DNA of 64,000 nt, from NCBI GenBank assembly GCA_050018415.1, contig JBEKAB010000008.1, positions 1 to 64,000 on the forward strand. Direction: 5' to 3'. Below, piece after piece: positions 26,957-36,111 of the stretch; the stretch's first letter is position 1; the number at the start of each line of letters is the position of its first letter. The DNA is from UBA1161 sp002311745. Lineage in GTDB: Bacteria > Planctomycetota > Phycisphaerae > Tepidisphaerales > Tepidisphaeraceae. The translations under genes were made by a program, and so were the position numbers. Under the pieces are notes generated by a model. The model saw only the letters and a list, made by a program, of their open reading frames with translations, made no database searches and was not told the origin of the DNA.

Positions 26957-27930
26957 TCATCACCCGCAGTCCGTTGCGAATTTCCCTCGGCGGCGGAGGC
27001 ACCGATTTGCCCTCCTATTACCGCAAGCACAGCGGCTTTCTCCTTGCCGCGGCCATCGACAAATACGTCTACATTACCCTCCACCAAACTTTTGTTTCCG
27101 ACCTTATCGTCAAATACTCCAAGCTTGAGCGCGTTCAGAACATCGACCAATTGCAGCACCCCATCATCCGCGAAGCGATGCGCCTGGTCGGTGTGGACGG
27201 TTCATACCTGGAAATGACCAGCATGGCGGATATTCCGGCGGGCACCGGCCTGGGGTCTTCCGGCAGCTTCACCACCGCGTTGCTCAAGGCCCTGCACAAT
27301 TACAAGAAAAACATCGTGCACCCCCACGAACTGGCCGAGCAGGCCTGCACCATCGAGATCGACATCCTCCACGAGCCGATCGGCAAGCAGGATCAGTACA
27401 TCGCCGCCTATGGCGGCGTGACCTGCTTCCAGTTCCTGCCCAACGGCCAAGTCGAAGCCCAGCCCCTGCGACTGGACACCGAAACCCTCTACAATCTCGA
27501 GGACAACCTGCTGCTGTTCTTCACCGGCTACAGCCGATCCGCCTCCGACGTGCTCAAGGAGCAGGACGACCTGAGCAAGCAGCGCGATTCGGAGATGATC
27601 GACCACCTGCATTTCGCCAAGGAACTCGGTTACGAGAGCAAGGAAGCCCTGGAGAGCGGTAACCTGCATCGCTTCGCGGAGCTGATGAACACGCACTGGG
27701 AGCGCAAGCGCAAGCGCGGCGGGAAAATCAGCAGCGAGTTCATCGACCGCTCGTATGCGCTGGCGATGCAAAACGGCGCCCTGGGCGGGAAGCTGATCGG
27801 CGCCGGCGGCGGCGGGTTCCTGATGTTCTACTGCGAGGACAAGCCGCGCCTGCGCCGCGCCATGACCCAGGCGGGGTTGAGCGAGGTGCGCTTTCGCTTC
27901 GATTTCCAGGGGACCACGACCATCGGCTGA
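26953..27930 (+). CDS. GHMP kinase, HddA-like (heptose-7-P C1 kinase type)
   Basis: 325 residues. Motif 1 RSPLRISLGGGGTDLPSYY is the HddA/fucokinase-type N-terminus, motif 2 IPAGTGLGSSGSFTTALL binds ATP phosphates, motif 3 LIGAGGGGFLMFY closes the site. Length and order match HddA, which phosphorylates D-glycero-D-manno-heptose 7-phosphate at C1 in GDP-heptose synthesis. It overlaps the preceding oxidoreductase by four bases and the next gene by one, so translation is coupled. The following nucleotidyltransferase, SIS isomerase and HAD phosphatase are the other classical steps, which supports this assignment. A related sugar kinase cannot be excluded. Confidence 0.88.
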   Translation: MIITRSPLRISLGGGGTDLPSYYRKHSGFLLAAAIDKYVYITLHQTFVSDLIVKYSKLERVQNIDQLQHPIIREAMRLVGVDGSYLEMTSMADIPAGTGLGSSGSFTTALLKALHNYKKNIVHPHELAEQACTIEIDILHEPIGKQDQYIAAYGGVTCFQFLPNGQVEAQPLRLDTETLYNLEDNLLLFFTGYSRSASDVLKEQDDLSKQRDSEMIDHLHFAKELGYESKEALESGNLHRFAELMNTHWERKRKRGGKISSEFIDRSYALAMQNGALGGKLIGAGGGGFLMFYCEDKPRLRRAMTQAGLSEVRFRFDFQGTTTIG

Positions 27931-28670
27931 TGGATCGACGGATGAGCCGCTCGCTGAACATCGCCGAAGTTCCGGCCGCCCTGCTGGCCGGCGGACGCGC
28001 CACCCGCCTGGGAAAAATCGTCCAGGATTTGCCCAAGGCCCTTCTCGACATCGCCGGCCGGCCGTTCATCGATCATCAGATGCGCTTGCTGCGGCGCAAC
28101 GGCATCCGCCGCGTCGTGCTGTGCCTGGGTCACCTGGGCGAGCAAATTCAGCGCCATCTGGGTGACGGCTCGGCCTTCGATCTGCAGCTGGACTACTCTT
28201 ACGACGGCGATCGGCTTCTGGGCACCGGCGGCGCCATCCGCGCGGCCCTGGACAAACTCGGCGACGTCTTCTGGGTCATGTACGGCGACTCGTACATGGA
28301 CATTGATTATCCCGCCATCCTCGCGCACTTCGACCGCAGCGGCGCATCGGCCCTGATGACCGTTTTGCAGAACAACAAACAGTGGGATACCAGCAACGTG
28401 CGGTTTGAAAACGGCCGGCTGTTGCGTTACGACAAGGCCCATCCCGCGGCGGACATGAACCACATCGACTATGGCGCCGCCCTGCTGCGCCGCGAAGTTT
28501 TCGCCGATGTCCCCCCGGGCCAGGCGTTTGACCTGGCCGATCTCTACAGCCGCCTGGTTGCGGAGCATCGCATGATCGGCTACGAAGTGACGCGGCGTTT
28601 TTATGAGATCGGCACGGCGGCGTCGCTGGAAGAAACGCGGCGACATTTTCAAAGCCGCTCTGAGAAATAG
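27930..28670 (+). CDS. sugar-1-phosphate nucleotidyltransferase, HddC-like
   Basis: 246 residues. NTP_transferase fold: AALLAGGRATRLGKIVQDLP followed by K (L-A-G-G-x-x-T-R-L and P-K), LGTGGAIRAAL, and VMYGDSYMDIDYPAI with the metal-binding Asp. Short, with no C-terminal beta-helix, as in HddC/RmlA-like single-domain enzymes. In this setting it would load the sugar-1-phosphate made by the kinase onto GTP (or another NTP). It begins on the last base of the kinase gene and ends eight bases before the SIS gene. Nucleotide specificity is inferred from neighbours, not seen. Confidence 0.87.
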   Translation: MDRRMSRSLNIAEVPAALLAGGRATRLGKIVQDLPKALLDIAGRPFIDHQMRLLRRNGIRRVVLCLGHLGEQIQRHLGDGSAFDLQLDYSYDGDRLLGTGGAIRAALDKLGDVFWVMYGDSYMDIDYPAILAHFDRSGASALMTVLQNNKQWDTSNVRFENGRLLRYDKAHPAADMNHIDYGAALLRREVFADVPPGQAFDLADLYSRLVAEHRMIGYEVTRRFYEIGTAASLEETRRHFQSRSEK

Positions 28671-28678
28671 AGGCGACG

Positions 28679-29281
28679 ATGTCCTATACGACCGACTATC
28701 TTGCCGAAGCGTCGCAAATCATCGCTCGGCTCGATGCCGCCGCCATTGAACGCATCGCCCAGATGATCGCGGGACTGCGAGAGCGCGGCGGGCGGCTGTT
28801 TTTCCTGGGCGTCGGCGGCAGCGCCGCCAACGCCTCCCACGCCGTCAACGACTTCCGCAAAATCGGCGGCCTGGAAGCCTACACCCCCACCGACAACGTG
28901 TCGGAGCTGACCGCACGCGTCAACGACGACGGTTGGGAAACCGTTTTCGTCAACTGGCTGCGCACCAGTCGCCTGAGCGGGCGCGACGTCGTCTTCGTCC
29001 TGTCCGTGGGCGGCGGCGATCTGCAACGCAACATCAGCCCCAATCTCGTCCGCGCCCTGCAATACGCCAAGGAGGTGGGCTCTGGCATCTGCGGAATCGT
29101 CGGGCGCGACGGCGGCTACACCGCCCGGGTCGCCGATGCCTGCGTCGTGATCCCCACGATCAACCCCGCGACGGTCACGCCCCATGCCGAGGCGTTCCAA
29201 GCCGTGGTCTGGCACCTGATCGTCACCCACCCGCTGGTGCGCGTCGGAGCGATGAAGTGGGAATCGGCCGAGAAACGCTGA
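28679..29281 (+). CDS. SIS-domain phosphosugar isomerase, GmhA-like
   Basis: 200 residues. SIS fold with RLFFLGVGGSAANASHAVND (phosphosugar loop G-x-G-x-S/G-x-S) and a second loop VVFVLSVGGGDLQRNIS. This pattern resembles sedoheptulose-7-phosphate isomerase GmhA, although the zinc-site His/Glu positions were not verified. GmhA converts sedoheptulose 7-phosphate to D-glycero-D-manno-heptose 7-phosphate, the first step towards activated heptose. Flanked within ten bases by HddC-like and GmhB-like genes. Start ATG 28679 with GAGGCGACG ahead. Confidence 0.85.
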   Translation: MSYTTDYLAEASQIIARLDAAAIERIAQMIAGLRERGGRLFFLGVGGSAANASHAVNDFRKIGGLEAYTPTDNVSELTARVNDDGWETVFVNWLRTSRLSGRDVVFVLSVGGGDLQRNISPNLVRALQYAKEVGSGICGIVGRDGGYTARVADACVVIPTINPATVTPHAEAFQAVVWHLIVTHPLVRVGAMKWESAEKR

Positions 29282-29290
29282 GGCGAGCGC

Positions 29291-29848
29291 ATGGGCCAGG
29301 CTCCGAACGCGGCCGTGTTTCTGGATCGCGACGGTGTGCTGAACCACACGACCGTGCGCGACGGGGTGCCGTATCCTCCGGCCAGCCCCGAAGATCTGCA
29401 GATTCTGCCGGGCGTCGCCGAGGCGCTGAACCTGCTGGCGGCCCAGGGTCTGCTTCGCATCGTGGTGACCAACCAGCCCGACGTGGCCCGCGGCACGCAG
29501 ACACGCCAACTGGTGCAGGCGATTCACGACCGCCTGCGCAGCCAGCTTCCGCTGGACGCGATTTATACCTGCTTTCACGACGACGCCGACGGCTGCGCCT
29601 GCCGCAAGCCCAAGCCCGGACTTTTTCTTTCCGCGGCCAAGGACTACAATCTTGACCTGAGCCGCAGTTTTTTGGTGGGAGACCGTTGGAGCGACGTTGC
29701 GGCGGGGCAGGCCGCCGGGTGCGTAACATTCTTGTTGCGTCGCTCCTACAGCCAAGGCGAGCGGTGTTCCCCCCAGTTCAAGGTCGATAGCCTCCTGGAA
29801 GCCGCTGGGATGATCGCGAAGTTGCATCAATCCCGCCGCACAACGTAA
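29291..29848 (+). CDS. HAD-IIIA phosphatase, GmhB-like
   Basis: 185 residues, single HAD domain without cap. AAVFLDRDGVLNHTTVRDG holds catalytic Asp residues (D-x-D), VVTNQPDVARG is motif II, CRKPKPGLFL motif III and FLVGDRWSDVAAGQAAGC motif IV. The Cys-rich stretch YTCFHDDADGCACRKPK resembles the zinc loop of GmhB. GmhB removes the 7-phosphate of heptose bisphosphate, leaving heptose-1-phosphate for nucleotidyl transfer. Four bases before the transaldolase start, ten after the isomerase. Confidence 0.9.
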   Translation: MGQAPNAAVFLDRDGVLNHTTVRDGVPYPPASPEDLQILPGVAEALNLLAAQGLLRIVVTNQPDVARGTQTRQLVQAIHDRLRSQLPLDAIYTCFHDDADGCACRKPKPGLFLSAAKDYNLDLSRSFLVGDRWSDVAAGQAAGCVTFLLRRSYSQGERCSPQFKVDSLLEAAGMIAKLHQSRRTT

Positions 29849-29852
29849 CGTC

Positions 29853-30614
29853 ATGAGAGCGACCACACTTTATCCCGGCTCCACCGCCCGCGCGCCGGCG
29901 CCCGACCTCAAGTCGCTGCGCGTCAAAATCTTCGCCGACGGCGCCGACAAGGCCGCCATGCTCGACCTGGCACGCCAGCCCTACATCGCCGGCATCACCA
30001 CCAACCCGACCCTGATGCGCAAAGCCGGCGTCGGCGACTACCGCGCCTTCGCGGCCGAGGTCCTGGCCGCCATACCGCACCTGCCCATCTCCTTCGAGGT
30101 CCTGTGCGACGATTTTGCCGAGATGGAACGCCAGGCCAACGAAATCGCCTCCTGGGGCGACAACGTCTATGTCAAGATTCCCGTAACCAACACGCGAGCA
30201 GAGCCGGCGCTGGAACTCATCCAGCGCTTGGCGCGCCGGCGGATCAAGCTCAACGTCACGGCCCTCACGTACGTGCAGCAGGTGATCGAGGTCTCCGCCG
30301 CCCTGGAGGACCACGCTCCCAGTTGCATCTCCGTCTTTGCAGGTCGAGTCGCCGACACGGGCCGCGATCCAATCCCCATCATGCGCGACGCTCTGAAGGT
30401 CATGCGCCGCTATCCAAGCCAGGAACTGATCTGGGCCAGCCCGCGCGAACTGCTCAACATTTTCCAGGCCGATCGCCTCGGCTGCCACATCATCACCGTG
30501 ACCCACGACCTGCTCAAAAAGCTGACCCTGGTGGGCAAGGACCTGGCCCAGTATTCGCTGGAAACAGTCAAAATGTTCCACAGCGACGCCCGCGACGCCG
30601 GCTTCACGCTCTAG
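29853..30614 (+). CDS. transaldolase / fructose-6-phosphate aldolase-like protein
   Basis: 253 residues. TalC/MipB-type fold: KIFADGADKAAMLDLA, AGITTNPTLMRKAG, VYVKIPVTN with the Schiff-base Lys, IKLNVTALTYVQQV and CISVFAGRVADTGRDP. Transaldolase transfers a dihydroxyacetone unit; with erythrose-4-phosphate this makes sedoheptulose 7-phosphate, the direct substrate for the GmhA-like isomerase next to it. Its place inside an activated-heptose-type operon is therefore meaningful: the operon may make its own C7 precursor. An N-terminal extension (TLYPGSTARAPAPDLKS) precedes the barrel. Confidence 0.9.
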   Translation: MRATTLYPGSTARAPAPDLKSLRVKIFADGADKAAMLDLARQPYIAGITTNPTLMRKAGVGDYRAFAAEVLAAIPHLPISFEVLCDDFAEMERQANEIASWGDNVYVKIPVTNTRAEPALELIQRLARRRIKLNVTALTYVQQVIEVSAALEDHAPSCISVFAGRVADTGRDPIPIMRDALKVMRRYPSQELIWASPRELLNIFQADRLGCHIITVTHDLLKKLTLVGKDLAQYSLETVKMFHSDARDAGFTL

Positions 30615-30683
30615 CAGCCTCGCCTTGTTGCCGCCCGCCCCGCCCGCTACCATGCCACCCGCCAAATTTTACGGAGATTTCCG

Positions 30684-31637
30684 TTGCGATGTTTCGTCAC
30701 CGGCGCCGCGGGATTCATCGGTAGTCATCTGGTCGATCGCCTGCTGCGCGACGGCCACCAGGTCACTGGATACGACAATTTCTCCACCGGCATGCGCCCG
30801 TTTCTCGAGCCGGCGCTGCGGCATCCCGATTTCCGTCTGATCGAAGCCGACCTGCTGGATCAGGAAAAACTCGCCGCCGCCATCGCCGGACAGGACATCG
30901 TCTATCACCTGGCCGCCAACGCGGATGTGCGCTTCGGCACCGAGCATCCGTCCAAGGACCTGCATCAAAACACGATTGCCACGTTCAACGTCCTGGAAGC
31001 CATGCGAAACTCCGGCGTGCGGATCCTCGCCTTCTCCTCCACCGGCTCGATCTACGGCGAACCACAAGTTTTTCCGACCCCCGAAGACGCCCCGTTCCCC
31101 ACCCAGACATCCCTCTACGGCGCTAGCAAGCTGGCCGGCGAAGCACTGATCGAGGCCTACTGCAACGGCTTTGGATTCCAGGCGTGCATCTTCCGCTTTG
31201 TTTCGATCCTCGGTCCGCGCTACACGCATGGCCACGTGTTCGACTTCTACCGCAAACTCCTGGCCGACCCGAACCAGATCGAAGTCCTGGGCAACGGCAA
31301 GCAGCGGAAAAGTTATTTGCACGTCTCCGACTGCATCGAAGCCATGCTCCAATGCCTGGCCAAGCTCTCCTCGCCGCTGGAAATCTACAATCTGGGCACT
31401 GAGCAGTACTGCACGGTCGATGAGTCCCTGGGTTGGATTTGCGGCCACCTGGGCCTCAACCCCAATCGCCGCTACACCGGCGGCGAGCGCGGATGGATCG
31501 GCGACAGCCCGTTCATCTTCCTCGACACGCGCAAGGTCCGCGCCCTGGGCTGGCGCCCCCAACTCGACATCCGTCGCAGCGTCATCAACACGCTGCAGTA
31601 CCTTCAAGAAAATGGGTGGGTCCTGTCGCAGCGTTAG
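30684..31637 (+). CDS. NAD-dependent sugar epimerase/dehydratase
   Basis: 317 residues, extended SDR. FVTGAAGFIGSHLVDRLL binds NAD, then HLAANADVRFG, a Thr/Ser position in FSSTGSIYG, and YGASKLAGEALIEAY with the catalytic Y-x-x-x-K. The pattern is closest to UDP-glucose/GDP-sugar 4-epimerase and GalE/WcaG-like enzymes. TTG start at 30684 with ACGGAG upstream. It lies 69 bases behind the transaldolase on the same strand and ends the operon; it may epimerise the nucleotide-sugar made there. Confidence 0.9.
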   Translation: MRCFVTGAAGFIGSHLVDRLLRDGHQVTGYDNFSTGMRPFLEPALRHPDFRLIEADLLDQEKLAAAIAGQDIVYHLAANADVRFGTEHPSKDLHQNTIATFNVLEAMRNSGVRILAFSSTGSIYGEPQVFPTPEDAPFPTQTSLYGASKLAGEALIEAYCNGFGFQACIFRFVSILGPRYTHGHVFDFYRKLLADPNQIEVLGNGKQRKSYLHVSDCIEAMLQCLAKLSSPLEIYNLGTEQYCTVDESLGWICGHLGLNPNRRYTGGERGWIGDSPFIFLDTRKVRALGWRPQLDIRRSVINTLQYLQENGWVLSQR

Positions 31638-31870
31638 GGCGAATGTCGCTCGTGAACATCCGAGTGTGAAAAGCCTTACACCGATTTCCCCCGGCTGCAA
31701 TTCTTCTCCTTCCGACCTCGCTCCTAGCGTTTCAGGGCCGGCCGGCGCAACGCTTACGATCAATCAGGCGTAGCTATGCCTTGGAAAACCCGCCATAGGC
31801 AGAAGCACAAAGCCATCGGGATCGATTGCGTCGAGTTAATGGGCGGCCCGGGCGCGGGTGCGGGTCTCCT

Positions 31871-31904
31871 TTCTCCTTTCCACTTTCTACTTTCTCGCGC
31901 AGCG
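31871..31904. repeat. dispersed repeat: pyrimidine block plus TCTCGCGCAGCG (copy 1 of 9)
   Basis: A TTCTCCTTTCCACTTTCTAC block runs into TCTCGCGCAGCG (31893-31904). The same composite is found six more times on the plus strand at 34659, 34850, 34933, 35078, 35116 and 35167, and twice on the minus strand (39092, 40869). The rest of the gap 31638-31912 shows no gene. Confidence 0.75.
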
Positions 31905-31912
31905 CGGCTCCT

Positions 31913-33046
31913 TTACTGATTCACGTGCAGAACCTGCGCCGGCGGGAAGCCGTTGAAGTAGGTCGCCGAGGCATGGCTGTAGGCACCGATGTTCGGGCTG
32001 TAAAGCAGGTCGTCTAGTTCCAGATCGGGCAGTTCCTCGGCCAACGAAATCGTATCCAGCGCATCACAGGTCGGTCCAAAGACCGAGCAAATCTGCGTCG
32101 GGCCGGATTTGAACGATTTCAGATGATAGGGGCAGTGATCGAAGATGATGCCCGAGAAGGTGTGGTACACGCCATCGTTGATGTAATAGCAGAGTTTCCC
32201 ATCGCGGAACGCCTTGCCGATGATCTTGGCGACCAGCGTGCCGCTGGTGGCGACGAGGAACCGGCCCGGCTCGGCGAGGATCTCGATGTCCTTGGGGAAC
32301 AGACGATCCAGCTCGGAATTGATCTTCTGAGCCAAGACTCGGAACGGGCCGACGTTGTCATCGTAGTGCGCGGGGAATCCGCCGCCGATGTCGATCAGCT
32401 TCAGCTTGAACCCGCGGTCGCCAGCCTCTTTGAAGATACCGGAGGCCAAGCTCAGCGCCTGCACGTAGTTCTCGTCGTTGGTGCACTGGCTGCCGACGTG
32501 GAAGCTGAGCCCCTCGACGATCAGCCCGGCATCATGGGCCGCCTGAATCAGCGCCACCGCCTCGCCCGGCGGACAGCCGAACTTGCTGGACAGTTCCACC
32601 ATGGCACCGGTGTTGGGCACCTTCAAGCGCAAAGCCAGCCCCGCGTGCGGTGCGTGCTTCTTGATCTTCTTGATCTCGTGAACGTTGTCGTACGTCACCA
32701 GTGGCTTGTACTGGTCCAGCTCCCGCAGGGTTTCATTGGCTTTGATCGGATTGGCATAGACGATCTTGTCCCAGATGAAATCCTGCCGCTGTTTGGCCGG
32801 CAGGTCCTTGACGTTCTCGTGAACGACCAAAAATTCCGGCATGGATGCCACGTCGAAGCTGGCCCCCGCCTTGTACAGCGTGCTCACAATGGCCGGATCG
32901 GGATTGGCCTTCACGGCGTAGTACGCCTGCACGCGCGGAAGATATTTCTTGAACTCGGCATAGTTCTTCCGAAGCTGCTTGTGATCCACGATGAACAGCG
33001 GCGTCCCGTGCTTCCGAGCCAGCTTCTGCAATTCGCTGCGTCTCAT
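31913..33046 (-). CDS. PLP-dependent ornithine decarboxylase-like protein
   Basis: 377 residues, alanine-racemase-fold (fold III) decarboxylase. K46 in AYYAVKANPDP is the PLP Lys; SFHVGSQCTNDENY, IDIGGGFPAHYDDN and EPGRFLVATSGT are cofactor and substrate segments; FGPTCDALDTIS carries the active-site Cys and Asp from the partner subunit. It decarboxylates ornithine to putrescine (family knowledge); lysine or carboxynorspermidine decarboxylase activity is the main alternative. The next gene upstream, homospermidine synthase, uses putrescine, which favours ornithine. 26 bases separate the two minus-strand genes. Confidence 0.9.
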   Translation of the reverse strand: MRRSELQKLARKHGTPLFIVDHKQLRKNYAEFKKYLPRVQAYYAVKANPDPAIVSTLYKAGASFDVASMPEFLVVHENVKDLPAKQRQDFIWDKIVYANPIKANETLRELDQYKPLVTYDNVHEIKKIKKHAPHAGLALRLKVPNTGAMVELSSKFGCPPGEAVALIQAAHDAGLIVEGLSFHVGSQCTNDENYVQALSLASGIFKEAGDRGFKLKLIDIGGGFPAHYDDNVGPFRVLAQKINSELDRLFPKDIEILAEPGRFLVATSGTLVAKIIGKAFRDGKLCYYINDGVYHTFSGIIFDHCPYHLKSFKSGPTQICSVFGPTCDALDTISLAEELPDLELDDLLYSPNIGAYSHASATYFNGFPPAQVLHVNQ

Positions 33047-33072
33047 GGCGTGCCTTCCCTTGCCTTAAAGCC

Positions 33073-34530
33073 TCAATCCCCGTCCGTCAGCAGGAAGTTC
33101 TTGAACTGCCAAGGATCGCTGCGGTCGATGGACGGATGGTTGTGGTTGTTGAAGAAGTTGGTGTAGTGCTTGAGCGGAGTCCAATCCGACGGAGCGGAAA
33201 TCCAGTTGCCCAGGTACGGCCTGGAGATCTTCAGCACGTAATCGTGCGGCAGATCATCCGGCACCACCACGCCGCGGTTGGGGTTCTCGATCATCCACGA
33301 CACTGCCGCCACCACCGAGATCGCCACCTGCATCGTCGTCGCGTTCTGATGCGGCACCAGCCGGCGCGATTCCTCGATGCTCAGATCGCTGCCGATCCAC
33401 CACGAGTTGTACGCATGCCCCATCAGCAGCGCCCCCAGGATATCCGCGCCGCTGGTGATCTCATCGTTCATGATGCGATACCTCGGCTGCAGCTGATAGT
33501 CGTACCCGCGCAGTTCATTGAGCGAAGCGATCGCCCCGTCGCACGGACAATACGCGTAATGCACGGTCGGACGGTAAACCGCCTTGCCGCCCTCCCAAAC
33601 CGTAAGCTTGTCGGAGATGGTGAACGCCTCACCGTGACGCACCACCATCCCGTGAATGCAATAATTCGGCACCCAGGAAACGACCCACGTATTGATCCCC
33701 ATGCGGGCCAGGCAGATCTGATTCTTCGGGCCCTCCTCGTGTTCGTACGCCAGCGGCGGCAGTTCCTTCTCGTGCGTGCCCCAGCCCATTTCCGCCGTGG
33801 TCGTGCCCTCCTCACGGAAGCCTTCCACGCTCCAGGTGTTGAGGAATTCATCCACCTGCTTAGGCTTGTCGGTGATCTGCGTGTCACGCTCGCTGCAATG
33901 GATCACCTTCACACCCAGTTTGCGGGCCAGCTCGTTGAAGGTCTGATCCTTGATCAACTGCTTGAGCTCTTCGGCATCCCGCCCGCCGACTTTCCTGTCC
34001 TCCAGTACGCGATGCCCAATGTCGAGCAGCCCTTGCTTGGTGAAGTGCGAGATTAGCCCGGGATTGGCCCCATGTTCCAGAACGGCCGTCGGCCCGGGTT
34101 CCTTCCACGAAGCCTTCAACCGCCGAACATTCATGTGCCGCCAATAGAGCGTGCGCTGGGTCGGAGTTTTCTTGTCCGCGTTTTCGTACGGATCCCAGAT
34201 CTCCACGGACGTGTTCACATACAGTACCCCGCGATCGTGGCACCACTGCAGCAGCTCGCAGCAGTCGATGTTCCAAGCCAGGTCGATGAGGAGATCGCCC
34301 TTGGACAGGTACTTGCCGAGGATCTGGCCCATGTTCTGGCGGGTGACCTTGTCTTGCACGAATTTCACGCCGCGCTGGGTCCACGGCCGCAGGATCTCCG
34401 AGCGGTCCTCGAAATCCATGACCGTGATGTTGCTCAGCGGGACCTTGATGTACTTTTCCAGAATGGGCAGCGTGCACTGCGCCACCGCGCCGTATCCGAC
34501 AAACAGAACCTTCTGACGAAACTCGACCAT
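33073..34530 (-). CDS. hss: homospermidine synthase
   Basis: 485 residues. KVLFVGYGAVAQCTLPILEK is the NAD Rossmann loop; EHGANPGLISHFTKQGLLDI, GWGTHEKELPP and GHAYNSWWIGSDLSIEESR are characteristic of bacterial Hss, which joins two putrescines through an NAD-dependent imine to give sym-homospermidine. I start at the second ATG (34530): GGAGAGAG is well spaced before it, while the first ATG (34542) overlaps that site. Operon with the decarboxylase downstream: ornithine to putrescine to homospermidine. Very confident. Confidence 0.95.
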   Translation of the reverse strand: MVEFRQKVLFVGYGAVAQCTLPILEKYIKVPLSNITVMDFEDRSEILRPWTQRGVKFVQDKVTRQNMGQILGKYLSKGDLLIDLAWNIDCCELLQWCHDRGVLYVNTSVEIWDPYENADKKTPTQRTLYWRHMNVRRLKASWKEPGPTAVLEHGANPGLISHFTKQGLLDIGHRVLEDRKVGGRDAEELKQLIKDQTFNELARKLGVKVIHCSERDTQITDKPKQVDEFLNTWSVEGFREEGTTTAEMGWGTHEKELPPLAYEHEEGPKNQICLARMGINTWVVSWVPNYCIHGMVVRHGEAFTISDKLTVWEGGKAVYRPTVHYAYCPCDGAIASLNELRGYDYQLQPRYRIMNDEITSGADILGALLMGHAYNSWWIGSDLSIEESRRLVPHQNATTMQVAISVVAAVSWMIENPNRGVVVPDDLPHDYVLKISRPYLGNWISAPSDWTPLKHYTNFFNNHNHPSIDRSDPWQFKNFLLTDGD

Positions 34531-34658
34531 CGCTCTCTCCATATATCACGGGCATCTGGCCCGTGTTTTTTACTTCAGGACAAAAACACCAAGAGGAAAA
34601 CATGGGCCGACTTCGGCCAGCTCTCTACCAGCCTGAGCTTGTCGAAGGCAGCCGACTT

Positions 34659-35178
34659 TCTCGCGCAGCGTGGCTCCGCCTCCACCGGCGAGCCGGCACG
34701 ATACCAAGAGGGGCGGACGATTCAATGGCCCGCGCGGCAGCTTCTCTCTCCCGCCCGTACGCCTTCTCTCCCTCCCCCGGTACGCCGGGGGAGGGCGCGG
34801 GTGGGGGTCTCCAGTGCTCTACTGTTTTACTGCTCGACTGCTCTACTCCTCTCGCGCAGCGTGGGGTAATCCGAAGTCCCGGCGCGCCGGGAATCGACCG
34901 CCCATCTACTTTCTACTTTCCACTTTCTACCCTCTCGCGCAGCGTGGCTCGTCCCCGAGCCGGTCCCCGCGGTTCCCATCTCAGCCCCGATTTCCCAGCG
35001 GCTTCCACCCACGCATCCCCGCCGCCCGGCAATGCTCGATTGAATCGGGTCTCCTTTCTCCTTTCCACTTTCTACTTTCTCGCGCAGCGCCTCTCTCCTT
35101 TCTCCCGCTCAACTTTCTCGCGCAGCGCGGGGTAATCCGAAGTCCCGGCGCGCCGGGACTCGGCCTTCTCGCGCAGCG
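34659..35178. repeat. cluster of six TCTCGCGCAGCG repeats with GGCGCGCC palindromes
   Basis: Six same-strand copies of TCTCGCGCAGCG (34659, 34850, 34933, 35078, 35116, 35167), most preceded by pyrimidine words CTTTCCACTTTCTAC. Two are followed by GGGGTAATCCGAAGTC and the palindrome CCCGGCGCGCCGGG (34878-34891 and 35144-35157). A different hairpin, CCCTCCCCCGGTACG against CGGGGGAGGG, lies near 34771-34798. No protein-like frame is present from 34531 to 35321. Confidence 0.8.
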
Positions 35179-35383
35179 CGACGCAACTCCTGATTTTGCA
35201 AATGGCTGCCTGACGCGGGCCTGCGGCGCTCACCGTGCAGATGCAGCTTGAAAAAGAGCTGCATCGCTCGGTGCTGCCGTGCGTTGCGCTGGAAACTTTC
35301 ACCATTTTTTCAAAAATGTTTCGGAAGTGTGTACTTTAGGACAGGGCTGATGAATCGAGGGATTTCGAGCGGATCGGGTCCGT

Positions 35384-35530
35384 TCAGCGCTTCGGCGGTT
35401 TCGGCCAGCCCCCAGCGGGGGGCTTGACCGCCAGGGCCTTGTCCACGGCGTCAATCCAGTTGCCATTAATCTTGAGGATTTCGGCCTTTGGGCCTGGTTT
35501 GGCCTTGTTTTTTGCGGGCTTCTTAGCCAT
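35384..35530 (-). CDS. small Lys/Pro-rich hypothetical protein in transposon
   Basis: 48 residues starting MAKKPAKNKAKPGPKAEILK and ending in a Pro-rich basic tail (PPAGGWPKPPKR). Start chosen at ATG 35530. It contains a short hydrophobic-polar centre (INGNWIDAVDKALAVK) that could be a helix. It lies just inside the left terminal repeat, reading outward. A nucleic-acid-binding role would fit its charge but is only a guess. Confidence 0.5.
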   Translation of the reverse strand: MAKKPAKNKAKPGPKAEILKINGNWIDAVDKALAVKPPAGGWPKPPKR

Positions 35531-35616
35531 TAACCCAGTATAGCACGCACTTCGCGGATTTGAAATTCTTGTGACATTGTGCGGTGTTCCGATAGGTCTA
35601 TTGGGACATCTGCGCC

Positions 35617-36111
35617 ATGCCAAATTTCCGAGAAATTAAGGACTATCTCACCGCTTTTAAGAACGATTGGATTTCCATTTTTGGTGGCCCCTTGTCAATC
35701 ATCCTGACTTTTGCCGCGCTCTATGTTCGGAGCACCACCCTAAGCCGCCTTGAGTGGACCGCCGCCGCGATTTGTTTTGTTGCGGCGTCTTACCGGGTGT
35801 GGCTTGGCGAATACAGGAAAGGCAAGGAGCATCCGCTTGCCAAGGACATTGAGGAAGAAGTGAATAGGGAGATGTCCAAGGCGGACGAAACCGATCTTCT
35901 TCTCATTACGGCTTTGTCCCGTGGAAAGAGGCTAAACGACGACTTGACGTTTTCCTTAACTCAAGACCATAACGCAATGTACAATCTTCCTTGGAAGATC
36001 ACGTTCGTCCGAAATGGCGCCGACGGATTTTGCGAAATCGTTCCCGATTATCTCCGAGCGGTGCAACTTTGGATTGCCAGTCATCCCAAGCCGGACGAAA
36101 GACGAAATTAA
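35617..36111 (+). CDS. hypothetical protein with two membrane helices, transposon passenger
   Basis: 164 residues. Two hydrophobic helices (about residues 21-37, IFGGPLSIILTFAALYV, and 44-60, LEWTAAAICFVAASYRV) are followed by a soluble domain of about 100 residues (HPLAKDIEEEVNREMSKADE, then LPWKITFVRNGADGF). It runs towards and overlaps the transposase 3' end by four bases. Not needed for transposition; function unknown. Confidence 0.7.
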   Translation: MPNFREIKDYLTAFKNDWISIFGGPLSIILTFAALYVRSTTLSRLEWTAAAICFVAASYRVWLGEYRKGKEHPLAKDIEEEVNREMSKADETDLLLITALSRGKRLNDDLTFSLTQDHNAMYNLPWKITFVRNGADGFCEIVPDYLRAVQLWIASHPKPDERRN

